Source: Owenia fusiformis (Eukaryota > Annelida > Polychaeta > Sabellida > Oweniidae). Taken from it: DNA of 64,000 nt. The stretch is taken from contig CAIIXF020000011.1 in the NCBI GenBank assembly GCA_903813345.2, forward strand, positions 2,690,571 to 2,754,570, given 5' to 3'. This document shows, in pieces, positions 32,266 to 44,471 of the stretch. The notes under the pieces are model-generated. The model searched no databases. It had not been told where the DNA came from and worked only from the letters and a program-made list of their open reading frames with translations. How positions within the stretch are numbered: the stretch's first letter is position 1; each line of letters begins with the position of its first letter. The position numbers and the translations under genes are program-made.

Positions 32266-35200
32266 ATGGCAACAGAAAGTGAAGTTCAGGCAGAAACCAA
32301 TGGCAACTCTGTGGAACATTCAGAAGATTATGACAAACTCATAGAGTATGGTATCAATGAAAAAGTGGCTGAAAAATTGGAAGAAATCTACACAACAGGT
32401 AACTTGTAGTGTACTAAATGTCCATGGCATTACGACAACATTAACAATAAGATAGATTTGAGATGAAAATGTGTGGCATTTATATTTTAAAAGTCTTCAA
32501 TAACTATTTTTTTGTAAACCAAGAAAATCTTACACTTTCCAAAATATTGTTATGTTCGCATCTGGGTTAAACATTTTCTTTGTAATGTTTTGACCACGAT
32601 CCATTTTGAACCATGATCCAGATATTAAAGCGTCATTCATTCAAATCCAAATCACCAAGGCTCAAATACAACTAAATTGTTATCCCATTGAATGAATTCT
32701 AGTGGATATAAGGAACGTCTGCGTCCACCTGTACATCTGTCCATGCAATGAATCAAATACTAGATTCGGAATTTACTCAATATAACCTTTCCAATGATAC
32801 CCAATACAACCTCCTATGATTGTTCGTTTCTACAATCATAGGGGGCATTGCCCCCCCCAACTGTTGGTGTAATTCTTTATAGCCTAACCATTTAAGGGAT
32901 AAACCTATATTGATTAAAATGACGGAAAATTTCAGTAGTACGTCCATCTGAAGGCTTCAATTCAAGAAAAAATTAATATTGTATAAAAGTTTTGAAAATT
33001 ACGTTGATTGAGAAGACCATCACAAACATACATTTAACCTTATTTATTTACTAATTACACCAAATGGGGTTCTTCATTTGCTCTAAATATGCTTATATTT
33101 TCCAGGTATCTTAAAACACAGTGATCTTGATGATCGAGCCCTTGAGGCACTCAAAGAATTCCCTCCTGAGCATGGCGTAGATGTCTTAAAACAGTTCTGC
33201 GAATGCAACCTGGAGCATGTCACTAACAAAAGTGCCTATCTATGTGGATACATGAAAACCTACAGAATGCGTATGAAGCAACCAGGGTCTGGAGATGCAA
33301 AACCTAAAGGCCCAGATGAGGCTAAAATTAAAGTATGATATATTAACTATTCAAAGTGAATTTTGTGTTAAACATCTTCACAAACAGTGTGACTGGTGCA
33401 GTTTAATGATTATTTTTATATTACAATAATAACCCATAACTTGCATCGTTGGATCCACAGCAAGTATTATCTTTTGGTTATCTCCCTGTATTAAAGCAAG
33501 TAGGCAAAACACCCACCTGTGATTTTAAAAACAGGATTGCACCCACCTGAAAATGAGAAAAATAGGTTAATTTTGACCAAATTTAGTCTATATTATGAAA
33601 ATTAAGAATTTTGCACCCACTTGAGATGGAGAACATCCCTTTGTGTGCCTTATATGTATGTCCAGTCACAAAATTCATTCTCTCAATGTCTTCATTTCTA
33701 TCTTCTCTTAGGAAATTCTGGACCGCACAGGGTACTCACTAGATGTCACCACTGGACAAAGAAAGTATGGGGGTCCCCCACCAGGTGCTGAAGATGAAGA
33801 ACAACCTGGCAAAGGCCATAACCACGAGGTAGGATTATTTTCTAGGTGAATTTAAAATAAGAAAAAACATCTTGAAGTGGTCACATCACAGTGAGGACAT
33901 TTTAATATATTTTTTGTCCGTCTAAGTGAAATATTGTAAGAAGTAAAAAACATTTCTGCTAGATTCTGTTGAAAAGAAATATTGGAATTTTACTCAAACC
34001 TGTCTTGTACTTGCAAGTGTTTTTATGGAAAGATGTTGGAACTTAATTTAAACCTGTATTGTATTTCCAGGTGTTTTGTGGAAAGATCCCCAGAGATATC
34101 TTTGAGGATGAACTAATTCCTCAGTTTGAAAAAGCTGGTAAAATATGGGACTTAAGACTTATGATGGACCCAATGACGGGCAATAACCGTGGCTATGCTT
34201 TTATAACTTATTGTGACCAGGAAAGTGCTAAAAAAGCTGTGGAAGAGCTCAATGACTTTGAGATTAAACCTGGTAAAAAACTGCAAGTGAACCTATCAAT
34301 TGCCAATGTTCGCTTGTTTGTGGGAAACATTCCCAAATGTAAGAGCGAGGAAGAGATCAGAGAGGAATTCACACCTCACGCAAGTAAGTATAACTAAAGA
34401 CATCAAAGTACAAAACAAACTCAAGAATAAGAAGTCCTCGAATGCTCACTTAAACAAAAGAAGTACCTGCTTTTAAAGATGGTGAAAGAATAATTGTACA
34501 AATATTGCCTAAAGTTCCTTAGGTGTACGAGTATAAATTATTTCTGATGCAAGGGACGTTTTAAGTGGAATGCTCTGGATCGTCAAAATACCTTAAAGTG
34601 TGTCCTGTTCACATGTGCTAAAAGAATACCTTACACGCTTAACTTTTATTCTCAAATTGCTTTTTACAAGGTGGTCTAGAAAAAGTCATCATATACAGTA
34701 TACCTGACGATCCAAAGAAAAAGAACCGTGGCTTTGCGTTCTTGGAGTATGAGTCTCATAAAGCTGCCTCAGTCGCCAAGAGGAAGCTAAGTTCAGGACG
34801 AACAAAAGTGTGGAACTGTGACATCATTGTAGATTGGGCAGATCCCTTGGAAGACCCTGATGAAGCTACTATGTCAAAGGTATGCAGATATCTGATCACT
34901 GGTTTATGACCAAATATCATAACATCTTCAGATGATGTAGATATCTGTGGAGTTTTGCGAAATTTGAAATACTTTGTTCTGATTGGCTGGAATTTGATAT
35001 AATCATGCCTTGCTATGTGTGAATTCAAGATTTTACATTTTATAAATATACTAGTTTTTTCAGTGACTGTATATTATCTTTGTTTGAACTTTTGCATCCA
35101 TTGTTTTCTGCAAATGATGTGAGTTAATTATATCTTTCAAAATCCATTCATCAAAAAATGTTTTGATCAGTTAAAAAAGTTTGATACACCATTTGCCTCC

Positions 35201-38200
35201 AAATGTAATGTGGTTTTTAAAAGCTGGATAATAATAATCTTATACAGGGTGTCCCAAAAAAAAGGAAACCAGCAATAGATTGCTTATTTCTCAAATATGA
35301 ATAATGATAGGAAAATTTCACAGCAACCATCTGATAGATTATGATGTCCTCTTTCTTATGATACCAAAGTTGTCTATTTTCCTTCACGGATGACTGAGTT
35401 ATAAGGGATTTAAGTGACCATGTCAGAAATGAGTTTGTACCACTTTCAGCCAAGTCAATTTCACCATCATAACAAAGTGATAAGTAACAACAAACATCAG
35501 GATATCACTCTTTTACTCATTTATTCCAATTAAAATTACACATATCATATTTAACACCCCTTTTAAATCCCAATGTCCATTCAAAGTTGTTTTAACCCCA
35601 GTGTCCTTCAACATGACCCCCATTCCTTTCAATCCAAATGTCTGCCATTGATCTCATCGCACGTACTGCATCCCTGATGATGTCTCTCTGTCCCCTTAGA
35701 TCCTCCACTGCTGCGACAATCCTGATGTTTTCATCAGACCGAGCTGTTCTTCTTCCAGAACGTCCCTTGTTGAGATTGAGAATTGTTCCTTCTCTCTGAT
35801 ACTTCTTGATATTCTTCCAGATTGTCGACTTAGCAGGTACATTTCTATCTGGGAAGCGTTCTCTAAACTGATCAGCAACCTGCTGAAGGCTCCCACTTCT
35901 GAGCCACTCACTTACTACGAATACTCTTTGATCTTGGGTCAGCTGCATGAACTTGCTATGTTGAATGCTTGTTCAGAAATGTGTATTTCGAATAGGACAT
36001 GGTCTTGCATAGCCACTTTAATCCCTCATTGTTCAGCCATTCATGACAGAAAAAGTGGCACAAACCAATTTCTGACATGGTCACTTAAATCTCTTAGAAC
36101 TCAGTCATCCGTGAAGAAAAATAAACACCTTTGGTATCATAAGAAAAAGGACATCATAACCTATCAGATGGTAGCTTTAATATTTTCCTATTATTATTCA
36201 TATTTGAGAAATAAGTAATCTATTGCTGGTTTCCTTTTTTTTGGGACACACTGTACAAATGTCATTTAAGGTATGTATGATGTAAGAAAGATAATGTTCT
36301 TTCAATAGGAAATATAACGACAAGTTGATCAATACTGTAAAGAGGCCAACATTAAATCAAGGGATAGTTCCAATATTTGTGTTATATTCTTGTAGGTAAA
36401 GGTGCTCTATGTCAAAAATCTGAAGAATGACATTACAGATGAACAGCTTAAAGAAAAGTTTTCCACTTATGGCGAGATAGAGAGAGTGAAGAAAATTAAA
36501 GATTATGGCTTTGTACATTTTGTCGAGAGAGAACATGCAGTTAAAGCTTTAGAAGAGCTGAATAATACAGTAAGTAGAATTACTTAAAAATAAACTGGGT
36601 GACCCAAAACAGGGTCTACAGTTGTAAAACAATCTGTAAACTGTAGACCTACTTTCTGGCCACTGCATATTTTAGTAGCAGTTAAACTGAAAAACAAAGA
36701 TAGCTTTTCATTTAAAAACTAGCAGCTTGTATATTTCACACATGTACATGGTACATGAAAAATGTGGCTTCTTGTACTAAAACAAAATTCTGACATTGTT
36801 TTAGAACTTTTTATGTTGTGTATATATTTAGTCTTCACAATTCCTTCAACTTAGTAAAATATTGCCAGGTTGATACATTTTGGCCATCAATCGCTATATT
36901 GGCATACCAAGTAGAAAATTGCTGTTTTTGTGATGAAAATCAAACTTTATAGTACAATACAGTATTATCCCAAAGATTTTTTCTCAGGTTTATTTTTGCA
37001 ATTGATACCAAATCAGAATTTGCCTATTCATCATAGTATCTCATTTTGAAGTGAGTGAAAATGTATTTTCAGGTGGGTGCAAGCCTGCTATTTAAATCAC
37101 AGGTGGATGAAGGGTCCTCTTGCTTGTAATATGAAAAAATCATTTGTTTTTCTCTGAATTTTTAGATGTTAGGTGAGTCAATGATGGAGGTTTCTCTTGC
37201 CAAACCACCCGGTGATAACAAAAAGAAAGAAATGAGGAAGAGAGAGCAGCAACAACGACAGATGATGTACATGATGGGGGGAAAAGGCGGGTAAGTGTTG
37301 GAAGTGTTGAACCATTGGAAAAAGTTTCATCTTTTTGGTATATCTCTAAATTTTGGGTTATGAGAGAAGCAAAAGTGATGGATGGTGAACATGATGGGTT
37401 GAAAAGGCGGGTAAGTCTAAGTGTGGCTAATATCCCAGAATTTATAGAGGAACCATTGGAAAAAGTTTCATCTTTATATAGAGGTCTCTAAAATCTCAGT
37501 TATCTCCCTCTTGGTAAGTTAATCCTGTCAGTGAGATATATTTCAATCCAAGAATCAAGTTTTCTTACTCTTAGTCAACCATCTGTCCTTCCAAGAATTG
37601 CAATTTGAATTGAACTTGTCAGATTTTGTTAAGTAACTGAGTTTTCCCATCTGATATTGCACTTTTACGTTTATAAGACTGATGTTATCTTTTTTTAGGT
37701 TCAATGACTACAATTTCCCACCAAGAGGAGGCAAATTCCCACCCAGAGGAAGAGGGCGTGGCAATTGTGAGTTCACATATTTCTCTTAAGCAAGTGGTTA
37801 AAAAAAAATAAAGAAAATAATGATTTTTTAGCACTTGTTTAATTAATTCGAAAGTATTCATATCTGTTGAATGACAACAATTTAATTACCATCTGCCAGG
37901 GCCATAGCCATGCAGTCAATTTGCATCAATTTATGAAATACTACAAACCTTGGCTATTGCAAGGTTGAACATTCTAAGTAGGAGCTGTCAATAATTGAAA
38001 AAAAGAGATTTAAATAAGCTGTTGTTAACCTCTGTTTTTGTTGCTTATCAATGCTTGATGAAGTTGCATGAATACAAGGAAATTTTCCAGAAATTCAGAT
38101 TTGCTTTAGGAGAAATAATGCTCAGTATCTAAAGTTTCAGCTCAAATATTTTCCACATACATCTCATCTTATTGTTATTCTATTGTTATTATGGACTTGG

Positions 38201-39930
38201 GCTTATTTCTTTTACATATTGTTTGGATCTGCAAATCAATAGTTAAAACTCAAATTTACAGAGTATTTGTGAAATAACACTGAATTATCAGAATTGTTCG
38301 ATTATTTTGAGGGATAACCAGTCGTTAATCTTGTAGCATTTTTATTGCTAGATTTTAACAATTATGGGCCGGGGCCAGCATTCCAAGGGTTCGGAGGTTA
38401 CCCAGGAGGCTATGGACCAGAACCTTACTATGACGATAGCTTTGGAGGCTACGAAGATGACTTCTACGGAGGATATGGAATGCCAAGACGAGGACGTGGA
38501 GGTCCAGGTGGAATGATGGTAAGTTAGAAACTAATTATTTCTCATTTTTGTTAACGATAGAACTTCACTGTAGATCGACTTTTTTTCTACAATTCAGATT
38601 TTCTTGAAAAAATATAGGTGGACAGTTAAAAAAAAAATTAGGTTCTGTCAGGTTTCTAACCCACTCTCGGGAATCAACAATTTAAAGTGCTATCGATTGT
38701 GCCACACGGCATTTTGGCATTAGAGATCTCCACAGCAATAAAGCTCTGCACCCACTTCACATTTGTGAAATTTCATTAGATTGCCCATGAATATAACTTA
38801 CATTTCAGTCCGGAAATCCTCCGAATTCCCCGCGTTTTCTGCTTATTCCACGACTTTTGTTGAAAGTTGAAAAAAATATTTTTGTTTTCGTATCGAAGCG
38901 CAAGATATAAAGCGACTTTTGATTGGCTGTTGTTTGTTGAAATTACATTGATTTTGATTGGCTAAGAATGACTCATCGGGAGGTTCTACTCCCAGCATGC
39001 ATTTCGATCGAACAAAATCAGAATTTTAAATGGAGTTCACTGTAGAGGCGTGACATATTTTTAAAGAAATAAGAATCTAGAATGATAGATTTCGGTTCAC
39101 ATTTCCTCTCCCCCCTGAAATGTTATTTTCTTCAACCTTGAAATGCAATAAGTTATTCAAAATGACCAGTTTATGACATTCCTTGAAAATATGTGAAATC
39201 ATCTAATAGAGTTTTATTCTGATATTCGGGAACCTTGATAAATAAAGAATGAAGAATTGATGCAGCTTGAGTGAACATTTTTTCCAACTGATTGAACACA
39301 TAAACCCAATGTTTTATGTTTTTAGGTTGTTTTATTCATGTCATACACATTAAAAAGGAACCAATCCATTTTTCCTTAATAACTTTCCTTCACCATAAAA
39401 AGCTTTTAGCATTTCATAATTATCAATCAAAATTCATAGAAATTCATAAAATAAGCTTACTTACGGAGAATTTTGAAAATTTCATAAGACTTGAAATATC
39501 CTGTATCAGACTAAATAGTAGCCTACTCTCTGTTGAAACTTTCAGATGTTTATGAATATTAAATGAGTCATTCCATGTTTGTCTTGTTAAAAAGAAAATT
39601 GTTAAATCAGTGTTGAAATAATTGAAAGAGTACACTTTCTAAACTCTATGTTTATAGCGACCACCAAGAGGAGGTCCCATGAGAGGAAGGGGTGGACGTG
39701 GCAGAGGAGGCCGTGGCATGCCCCCAGGACCACGTGGTGGACCCAGAGGAGGTGCTAGAGGTGGTCCAGCAGGACCTTCTACCAGGGGTAAGAGAAAGGC
39801 TCCAGGGGATGGTAACCCAAATGCCACTAAGCGCCCCGCTCAAGACTGGGGGGTGGCCCCCATTGCCCAGCAACCTCTGGGAGGGGGAGATGAATGGTAC
39901 TCTGATAATTTTTCGTCTGACTGGAGCTAA
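32266..39930 (+). CDS. SYNCRIP: Heterogeneous nuclear ribonucleoprotein Q/R (SYNCRIP family)
   Basis: Ten exons: 32266-32398, 33106-33332, 33712-33828, 34071-34383, 34671-34879, 36396-36569, 37166-37290, 37699-37766, 38352-38518, 39658-39930. All are GT-AG with compatible phases; 601 residues, close to the roughly 600-630 of the family. An N-terminal acidic domain with [10 protein letters not shown] leads to RRM1 (about 159-236), RRM2 (about 240-322) and RRM3 (about 336-405); RNP2 motifs VFCGKI, LFVGNI, LYVKNL and RNP1-like [24 protein letters not shown] are present. The tail (from about 420) is RG/GY-rich with KRK...KRP near 556-571 as a nuclear signal, then QPIAQQPL-like AQQPLGGG. The family binds AU- and A-rich RNA and acts in splicing, mRNA transport, stability and translation. 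The ATG has context CACCATGG; an in-frame upstream ATG at 32137 is probably intronic. The single gene predates the vertebrate SYNCRIP/HNRNPR split, so the symbol marks the family. Confidence 0.95.
33495..33555. repeat. Intron 2 repeat, inverted relative to intron 6 copy
   Basis: ACCCACCTGTGATTTTAAAA and TTGCACCCACCTGAAAAT occur here and, as the reverse complement, at about 37068-37130 in intron 6 (before exon 7). About 60 bp with roughly 80 percent identity by eye. Probably two copies of a dispersed repeat. Confidence 0.6.
35245..36253. mobile_element. Mariner/IS630-like element, internally deleted, 1.0 kb
   Basis: Ends CAGGGTGTCCCAAAAAAA (left) and the inverse of CAGTGTGTCCCAAAAAA (right) lie between TA dinucleotides. 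Arms of about 225 bp are inverted repeats. It carries a fused transposase remnant on the minus strand (35592-35948). It is in intron 5 of the hnRNP gene, in antisense orientation. Confidence 0.85.
35592..35948 (-). pseudogene. Truncated mariner/IS630-type transposase (HTH joined to C-terminal tail)
   Basis: 118 residues beginning [19 protein letters not shown]. Residues 1-70 match the helix-turn-helix region seen in insect and invertebrate mariner-like proteins ([19 protein letters not shown]). From about residue 85 the chain jumps to the C-terminal type RDAVRAM...[12 protein letters not shown] normally found after the catalytic domain. The entire DDE/DDD catalytic core is missing, so the frame is an internal-deletion product with no transposition activity. 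The open frame persists, so the deletion is either recent or the short protein is tolerated. Confidence 0.8.
37237..37480 (+). repeat. Duplicated 3' edge of hnRNP exon 7 with its donor
   Basis: The exon 7 end ACATGATGGGGGGAAAAGGC plus GG|GTAAGT is repeated 120 bp downstream as ACATGATGGGTTGAAAAGGC plus GG|GTAAGT (donor at 37411). The following intron sequence GAACCATTGGAAAAAGTTTC is also duplicated (about 37309 and 37450). 120 is a multiple of three, but read-through gives TAA right after the first donor position. Confidence 0.8.
38641..38710 (-). repeat. tRNA-derived sequence (SINE head or tRNA pseudogene)
   Basis: On the minus strand GTGTGGCACAATCGATAGCAC is A-box-like and GGGTTAGAAACCT is B-box-like, spaced about as in a tRNA gene. 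The acceptor stem does not pair, so a working tRNA is unlikely. It lies in intron 9 of the hnRNP gene. Confidence 0.45.
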
Positions 39931-40770
39931 ATAATCATCCATATTTCGATTTCCAACAGTTGAAGACAAAACTATAACAAACTTCTAGGTCCATGGACCT
40001 ATTTTAGGCATTATACTCTCTAGATTTATATTACTTGCTACTGATTCGGATGTTTGAGAATTTTAAAGAAACCATTTTGGAACAATGACTATGGCATCTC
40101 TTCAAAATTATGCGAAGCAAAATGGAATTCAAAATTTCTTTGATGTATGGCATGGAACGTGAACTCTCAACAAATTCAAAATTGTGAAGCAATGAAGACG
40201 GATGGAAAATATTAAAAATTAAATCATGACAGTGGTTATTTGGGGACTTTCCGGATTGTACCCTTATTGTGAAGTAAGCCACTTCTACTTGGATATATAC
40301 ATGTAGCTGGAGCAGTGGACTGGCCTGTGTTAACCAAGGAAATCAAAATTATGCCATCAGAAAAAGGCAAAATGGATCATGTTGAAATGTGAATCAAGAT
40401 GGCGACTACTGAAAAATTAAGCTGCACAACTTAATATTACAAAATTACTTAAAAGTGAAAAAAACATAATATGGAAAATGTATTCGGACAAAATTGATGC
40501 CTGAACTGTTCAAGGAATTTAGATCATGTTTAGTATTTCTGACCATTTTATGTTTTAGAAAAACATTTTAGTGTTTCATTTACAAACCTTAATGAGGTTG
40601 TAGAAAAAAGGTTGTTTCCATGAAAGTTTAGTTTTCTTTTTGAAAGATCATTAAATTTTCTTGGGAACATCGATGACTTTTATTTGTCATATTTCATGCA
40701 CATTGTATATAATTCATATTGGAATGTCAAATTGACAGACTACAAAATAAAAACTCACTTATCAAAATTG
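39931..40770 (+). other. Probable 3' UTR of the hnRNP gene; AATAAA at 40746-40751
   Basis: About 820 nt follow the stop codon up to AATAAA, which is followed by a T/G-rich stretch (GTGACTTTGGTTGTATT), the usual downstream element. No frame or repeat is seen within it. Confidence 0.6.
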
Positions 40771-41174
40771 TGACTTTGGTTGTATTATTTGCTGTCACTC
40801 AAAACAAGTTTGCTGTATTGTGAATCTGCCACTATTTAGAAGTAGAATGTTTATATGTTGAAAATTTTCGAATGTTTAAAATCTAGAAAACTTATATGTA
40901 ATTATATGAAATTTATATAACAAAATTGTATATTAGAACATTGTCAAAACAGTTCGACAGCTGATAGAAATTACACCATTTGTATTTGAAATGAAATATT
41001 TCTCCCTTTTATGCTGCCATCCTTCTAGTTTAAGCAAAACAGCTTTAATTTATCAAAGTAGCCACTTTCCCAGAATTCCTCAGTTAATCCCACTGTTTGG
41101 ATCACTGAGGGTTCTGGGAGTTTACTTCTTGCCAAGAAGGAAGTCACTGGAAGTTCAGGTACATGTATATATTA

Positions 41175-42853
41175 GGGTGGCTCAAAATAATTTTATTTTG
41201 GAAATGTTATGCTCCCTACGTGAATCCAGTTGCATTTTGGGGTTAATATCACCTGTGATTTTTTTCAAATTTTTTAGTCAACTTTTAGGGGTCCCCCACA
41301 GCCTTGAAGTTTGCCCATAGGCTTAACATTAGTGGGCGTCGCCCAAAATCGTACTTTGTCAAAGTTTTCTTTCAGAGTGATTTATATATGTTGTTTGAAG
41401 AAAAACAACATTGTATATGATATGATTAGATGTTTAAATCATCATATTACTCTGTTTCATCATGTGAACTTATATAAAAGGTTATACTTACAATATCCTA
41501 TTAAAAAAATATTAGGTACATTCGACCAATATAATTATTTGAACAAGTACAGTTTTAGAGAATCATGTCTCATATATGATTTGGTATTGTCATTATTATG
41601 GTTTAAACTGTAAAAGGTATATTCATTCTTGACATTTAATGTTTTAAACATGGTTCAGATCAGATTTTCTTATATGTGACACTCTTCCTCTATGATCTTA
41701 GCGTACAACACATACATTGTCACGATGCGCCGCGTCACAGGTCATTTGAGATATTCCTGCAGATGATACCAGAACTTGAGACCGTGAAGAGGTGCTGTGG
41801 TTGTCAAGGGGGCACTTAGGAAATACCATCCATAGAGACAGACCACAAATCCCACAAGTTGTGTTATCCTCTGCAGTTGCTGTGGAGTAAGTTGGACAAA
41901 TAAGTGGCTGAGCATGAATATCTTCAAGAGGTAGAGACTCTTCCCCATGAACCTGGCATGGTGGTAGGCTCCAGGTTGGTTGCAGCTCTTCGCAGTGTAA
42001 GACAGAGCAAGAGAGGAGAAGCAGGAGCTTGCTACAGCACTGCTCAACATCCCACGGCCTGTACGATTTGCAACTGGCAAACCAGGACAGCCTGAATTCA
42101 ACTCAGTTGCTGCTCACTTAGGCAATGTTTGTAACTGAGAGATCTTGGCTGAGTTATAGTGACAATGTAGGTGTTGTACGCTCAGAGCAACTTATGTTCA
42201 AACCCAGAATTTCTGTCAAGACCTGCATTCTGTTAATGATCCAGCTGACAAGCAGTGAAGCTGGTACAGGAATGCTCTCAAATGACCTGTGACGCGGCGC
42301 ATCGTGACAATGTATGTTTTGTACGCTTGGATCATAGAGGAAGAGTGTCACATATAAGAAAATCTGATCTGAACCATGTTTAAAACATTAAATGTCAAGA
42401 ATGAATATACCTTTTACAGTTTTAACCATTATAATGAGAATACCAAATCATATATGAGACATGATTCTCTAAAACTGTACTTGTTCAAATAATTATACTG
42501 GTCGAATGTACCTGATATTTTGTAAATAGGATATTGTAAGTATAACCTTTTATATAAGTTCCCATGATGAAACAAAGTAATATGATGATTTAAACATCTA
42601 ATTATATCATATACAATGGTGTTTTTCTTCAAACAACGTAAATAAATCACTCTAGAAGAAAACTTCTACAAAGTACGATTTTGGGCGACGCCCACTAATG
42701 TTAAGCCTATGGGCAAACTTCAAAGGCTGTGGGGGACCCCTAAAAGTTGACTAAAAAATTTGAAAAAAATCACAGGTGATATTTACCCCAAAATGCAACT
42801 CGATTCACGTAGGGAGCATAACATTTCCAAAAAAAAATTATTTTGAGCCACCC
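41175..42853. mobile_element. TIR transposon with arms of about 580 bp, 1.7 kb
   Basis: Ends GGGTGGCTCAAAATAATTTT are inverted repeats next to TA (41173-41174 and 42854-42855). The arms (41175 to about 41755 and about 42280 to 42853) are nearly identical over their whole length, including GGGGTCCCCCACAGCC. A central core of about 520 bp holds a frame on the minus strand. The superfamily is unclear; the end resembles the mariner-like CAGGGTGG ends elsewhere in the window but lacks the leading CA. Confidence 0.8.
41742..42101 (-). pseudogene. Element-borne protein remnant, uncharacterised
   Basis: 119 residues, of which about 45-115 read PGAYHHARFMGKSLYLLKIF and later LSAPLTTTAPLHGLKFW. From memory this HHARxM-KxxYxLKI ... 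APLxxxAPxxDL pattern occurs in uncharacterised transposon-linked proteins of cnidarians and arthropods; I cannot confirm this here. The frame starts in the core and ends in the right-hand arm. It lacks any catalytic motif I can name. Confidence 0.4.
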
Positions 42854-43083
42854 TAGTATATATTCAGGTAAGTATACTTATAGAAATTACATTTTTATTA
42901 AAATTAAATCTAATTTTAAAATCTAGATAATAGAAGTAAGCATTTTTTGTTAGAGATTTAAAAAGAAATTATTTATGATTAATTTAAAAGGCACTCTCCT
43001 TTCAAGACAGCTTTTTCATGCAGTTTTTTTGTTGATATTTTTTACATACAAGCTAGGATCTTGCCATCAGTCTGTTGAGTGTT

Positions 43084-43320
43084 AGTCAACTTCATGGATT
43101 GAATTGAGTGTCATGTCAACTTCATGGATTGAATTGAGTGTCATGTCAACTTCATGGATTGAATTGAGTGTCATGTCAACTTCATGGATTGAATTGAGTG
43201 TCATGTCAACTCTATAGATTGAATTGTGTGTCATGTCAACTTCATGGATTGAATTGAGTGTCATGTCAACTCTATAGATTGAATTGTGTGTCATGTCAAC
43301 TTCATGGATTGAATTGAAAG
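43084..43320. repeat. 30-bp tandem repeat, about eight copies
   Basis: Unit GTCAACTTCATGGATTGAAT followed by TGAGTGTCAT. Two non-adjacent copies carry the same variant (TCTATAGATTGAATTGTGTG), a sign of recent higher-order duplication of unit pairs. A minus-strand frame of ten-residue repeats over it is an artefact of the period being divisible by three. Confidence 0.9.
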
Positions 43321-44471
43321 TGATGTTTCTTTGTATAAAAACCTAGACCTGATTAATTTTTGGGTTTGATGGGTTTTTTTTTTGTAAGGAGGCCAGTTTA
43401 GATTGTTGGGCTGAAATTTTTTGTGTATGTGGTAACTAGTTTTAAATTTAATTGGTCCTTACATGGTCTCACTGAACAAATATTTCAGTGTCCACAGAAT
43501 ATACTTTTAATTGACACTGTATTACTTTGTCCAACGTTAACGTCTTGACTACCGGGAGTGACGAGATTTCTTGTCAACTAAGAAATGACTTTGAAATCCA
43601 GAGTGGCGAAAAATGTGTCACAAAAGTTTTCACTAAAATTGCTCTTATAACAATTTTCATCCAATTTACACAAAAATTGTTTTAAAATGTGTAGAGATGA
43701 TCTCTGTTATCTAATTTTACTAAGTTGAACATCTAAAGTTATATAGGTATGTAGTAAAATGTCAAAAGGTGTCAAAAATAAAAATTCTCTGCTTTTCAAC
43801 CAATTTTAGAGCCTGGGATTCAAGAGGTTAAAAAACTCAGCAGCCTGTGATCTTTAGACTCTATGCATTTTATTAGGTTGCTGTATTTTGATGAATTCTC
43901 TTGTATTCATGTATTCAAGTTAGACATAGTGTCCCTTTGATGATTAATGAATTGGTTGTTAGAATTAGAAACTACATTCATAACCGAGAATCTCACATTG
44001 GCAAGTTATTTCATTAAGAATACCTTGTATAATTTGTTTATACAGATTTAAGTCGAAAATAGCCTTTTCTCTAATAATATTATTGAATATCCAGTTGTTT
44101 TGATTGGAGGGTTTAGGTGAGGTCCTATGATGCCATAGATAGCTACATAAACTTTATGATATCCCATTGTGTCTCTTAAGTCCCTAAGGACAGTGTCCTT
44201 AGCTGACACCATCTTCCTTCTGTTTACTTAGTTGTCATTATGTCATTATTTTATGCAACCTCTCTCTCTTGTTATGCAATGGAACAAAATGCTGGTGGGA
44301 CAATGCCACTGTCTATCCATTTGTCAGGATAATAGTGGACTATTAAGTCCACATAAAAAATTTGTCGGAGTACAACTTCTACTTGGAAGATAATGTTTTA
44401 ACCAAAAGTTATGATGGTGATTTAGTCCACCCAAATCCAATATTATTTGCTAATGGAATTGCTATGCCTAG
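43321..44471. other. No gene seen
   Basis: AT-rich spacer. ATCTTGCCATCAGTCTG at about 43055 is the inverse of CGGACTGATGGCAAGATC at 44493-44510, an 18-bp inverted pair 1.4 kb apart whose meaning is unclear. Confidence 0.35.

Noticed and set aside
39639-39969. Long minus-strand and alternative plus-strand frames over the last hnRNP exon
   Set aside because: They are shadows of the GC-rich RG-repeat coding sequence.
43082-43294. Ten-residue repeat protein on the minus strand
   Set aside because: It is the translation of a 30-bp tandem repeat with no surrounding gene structure.
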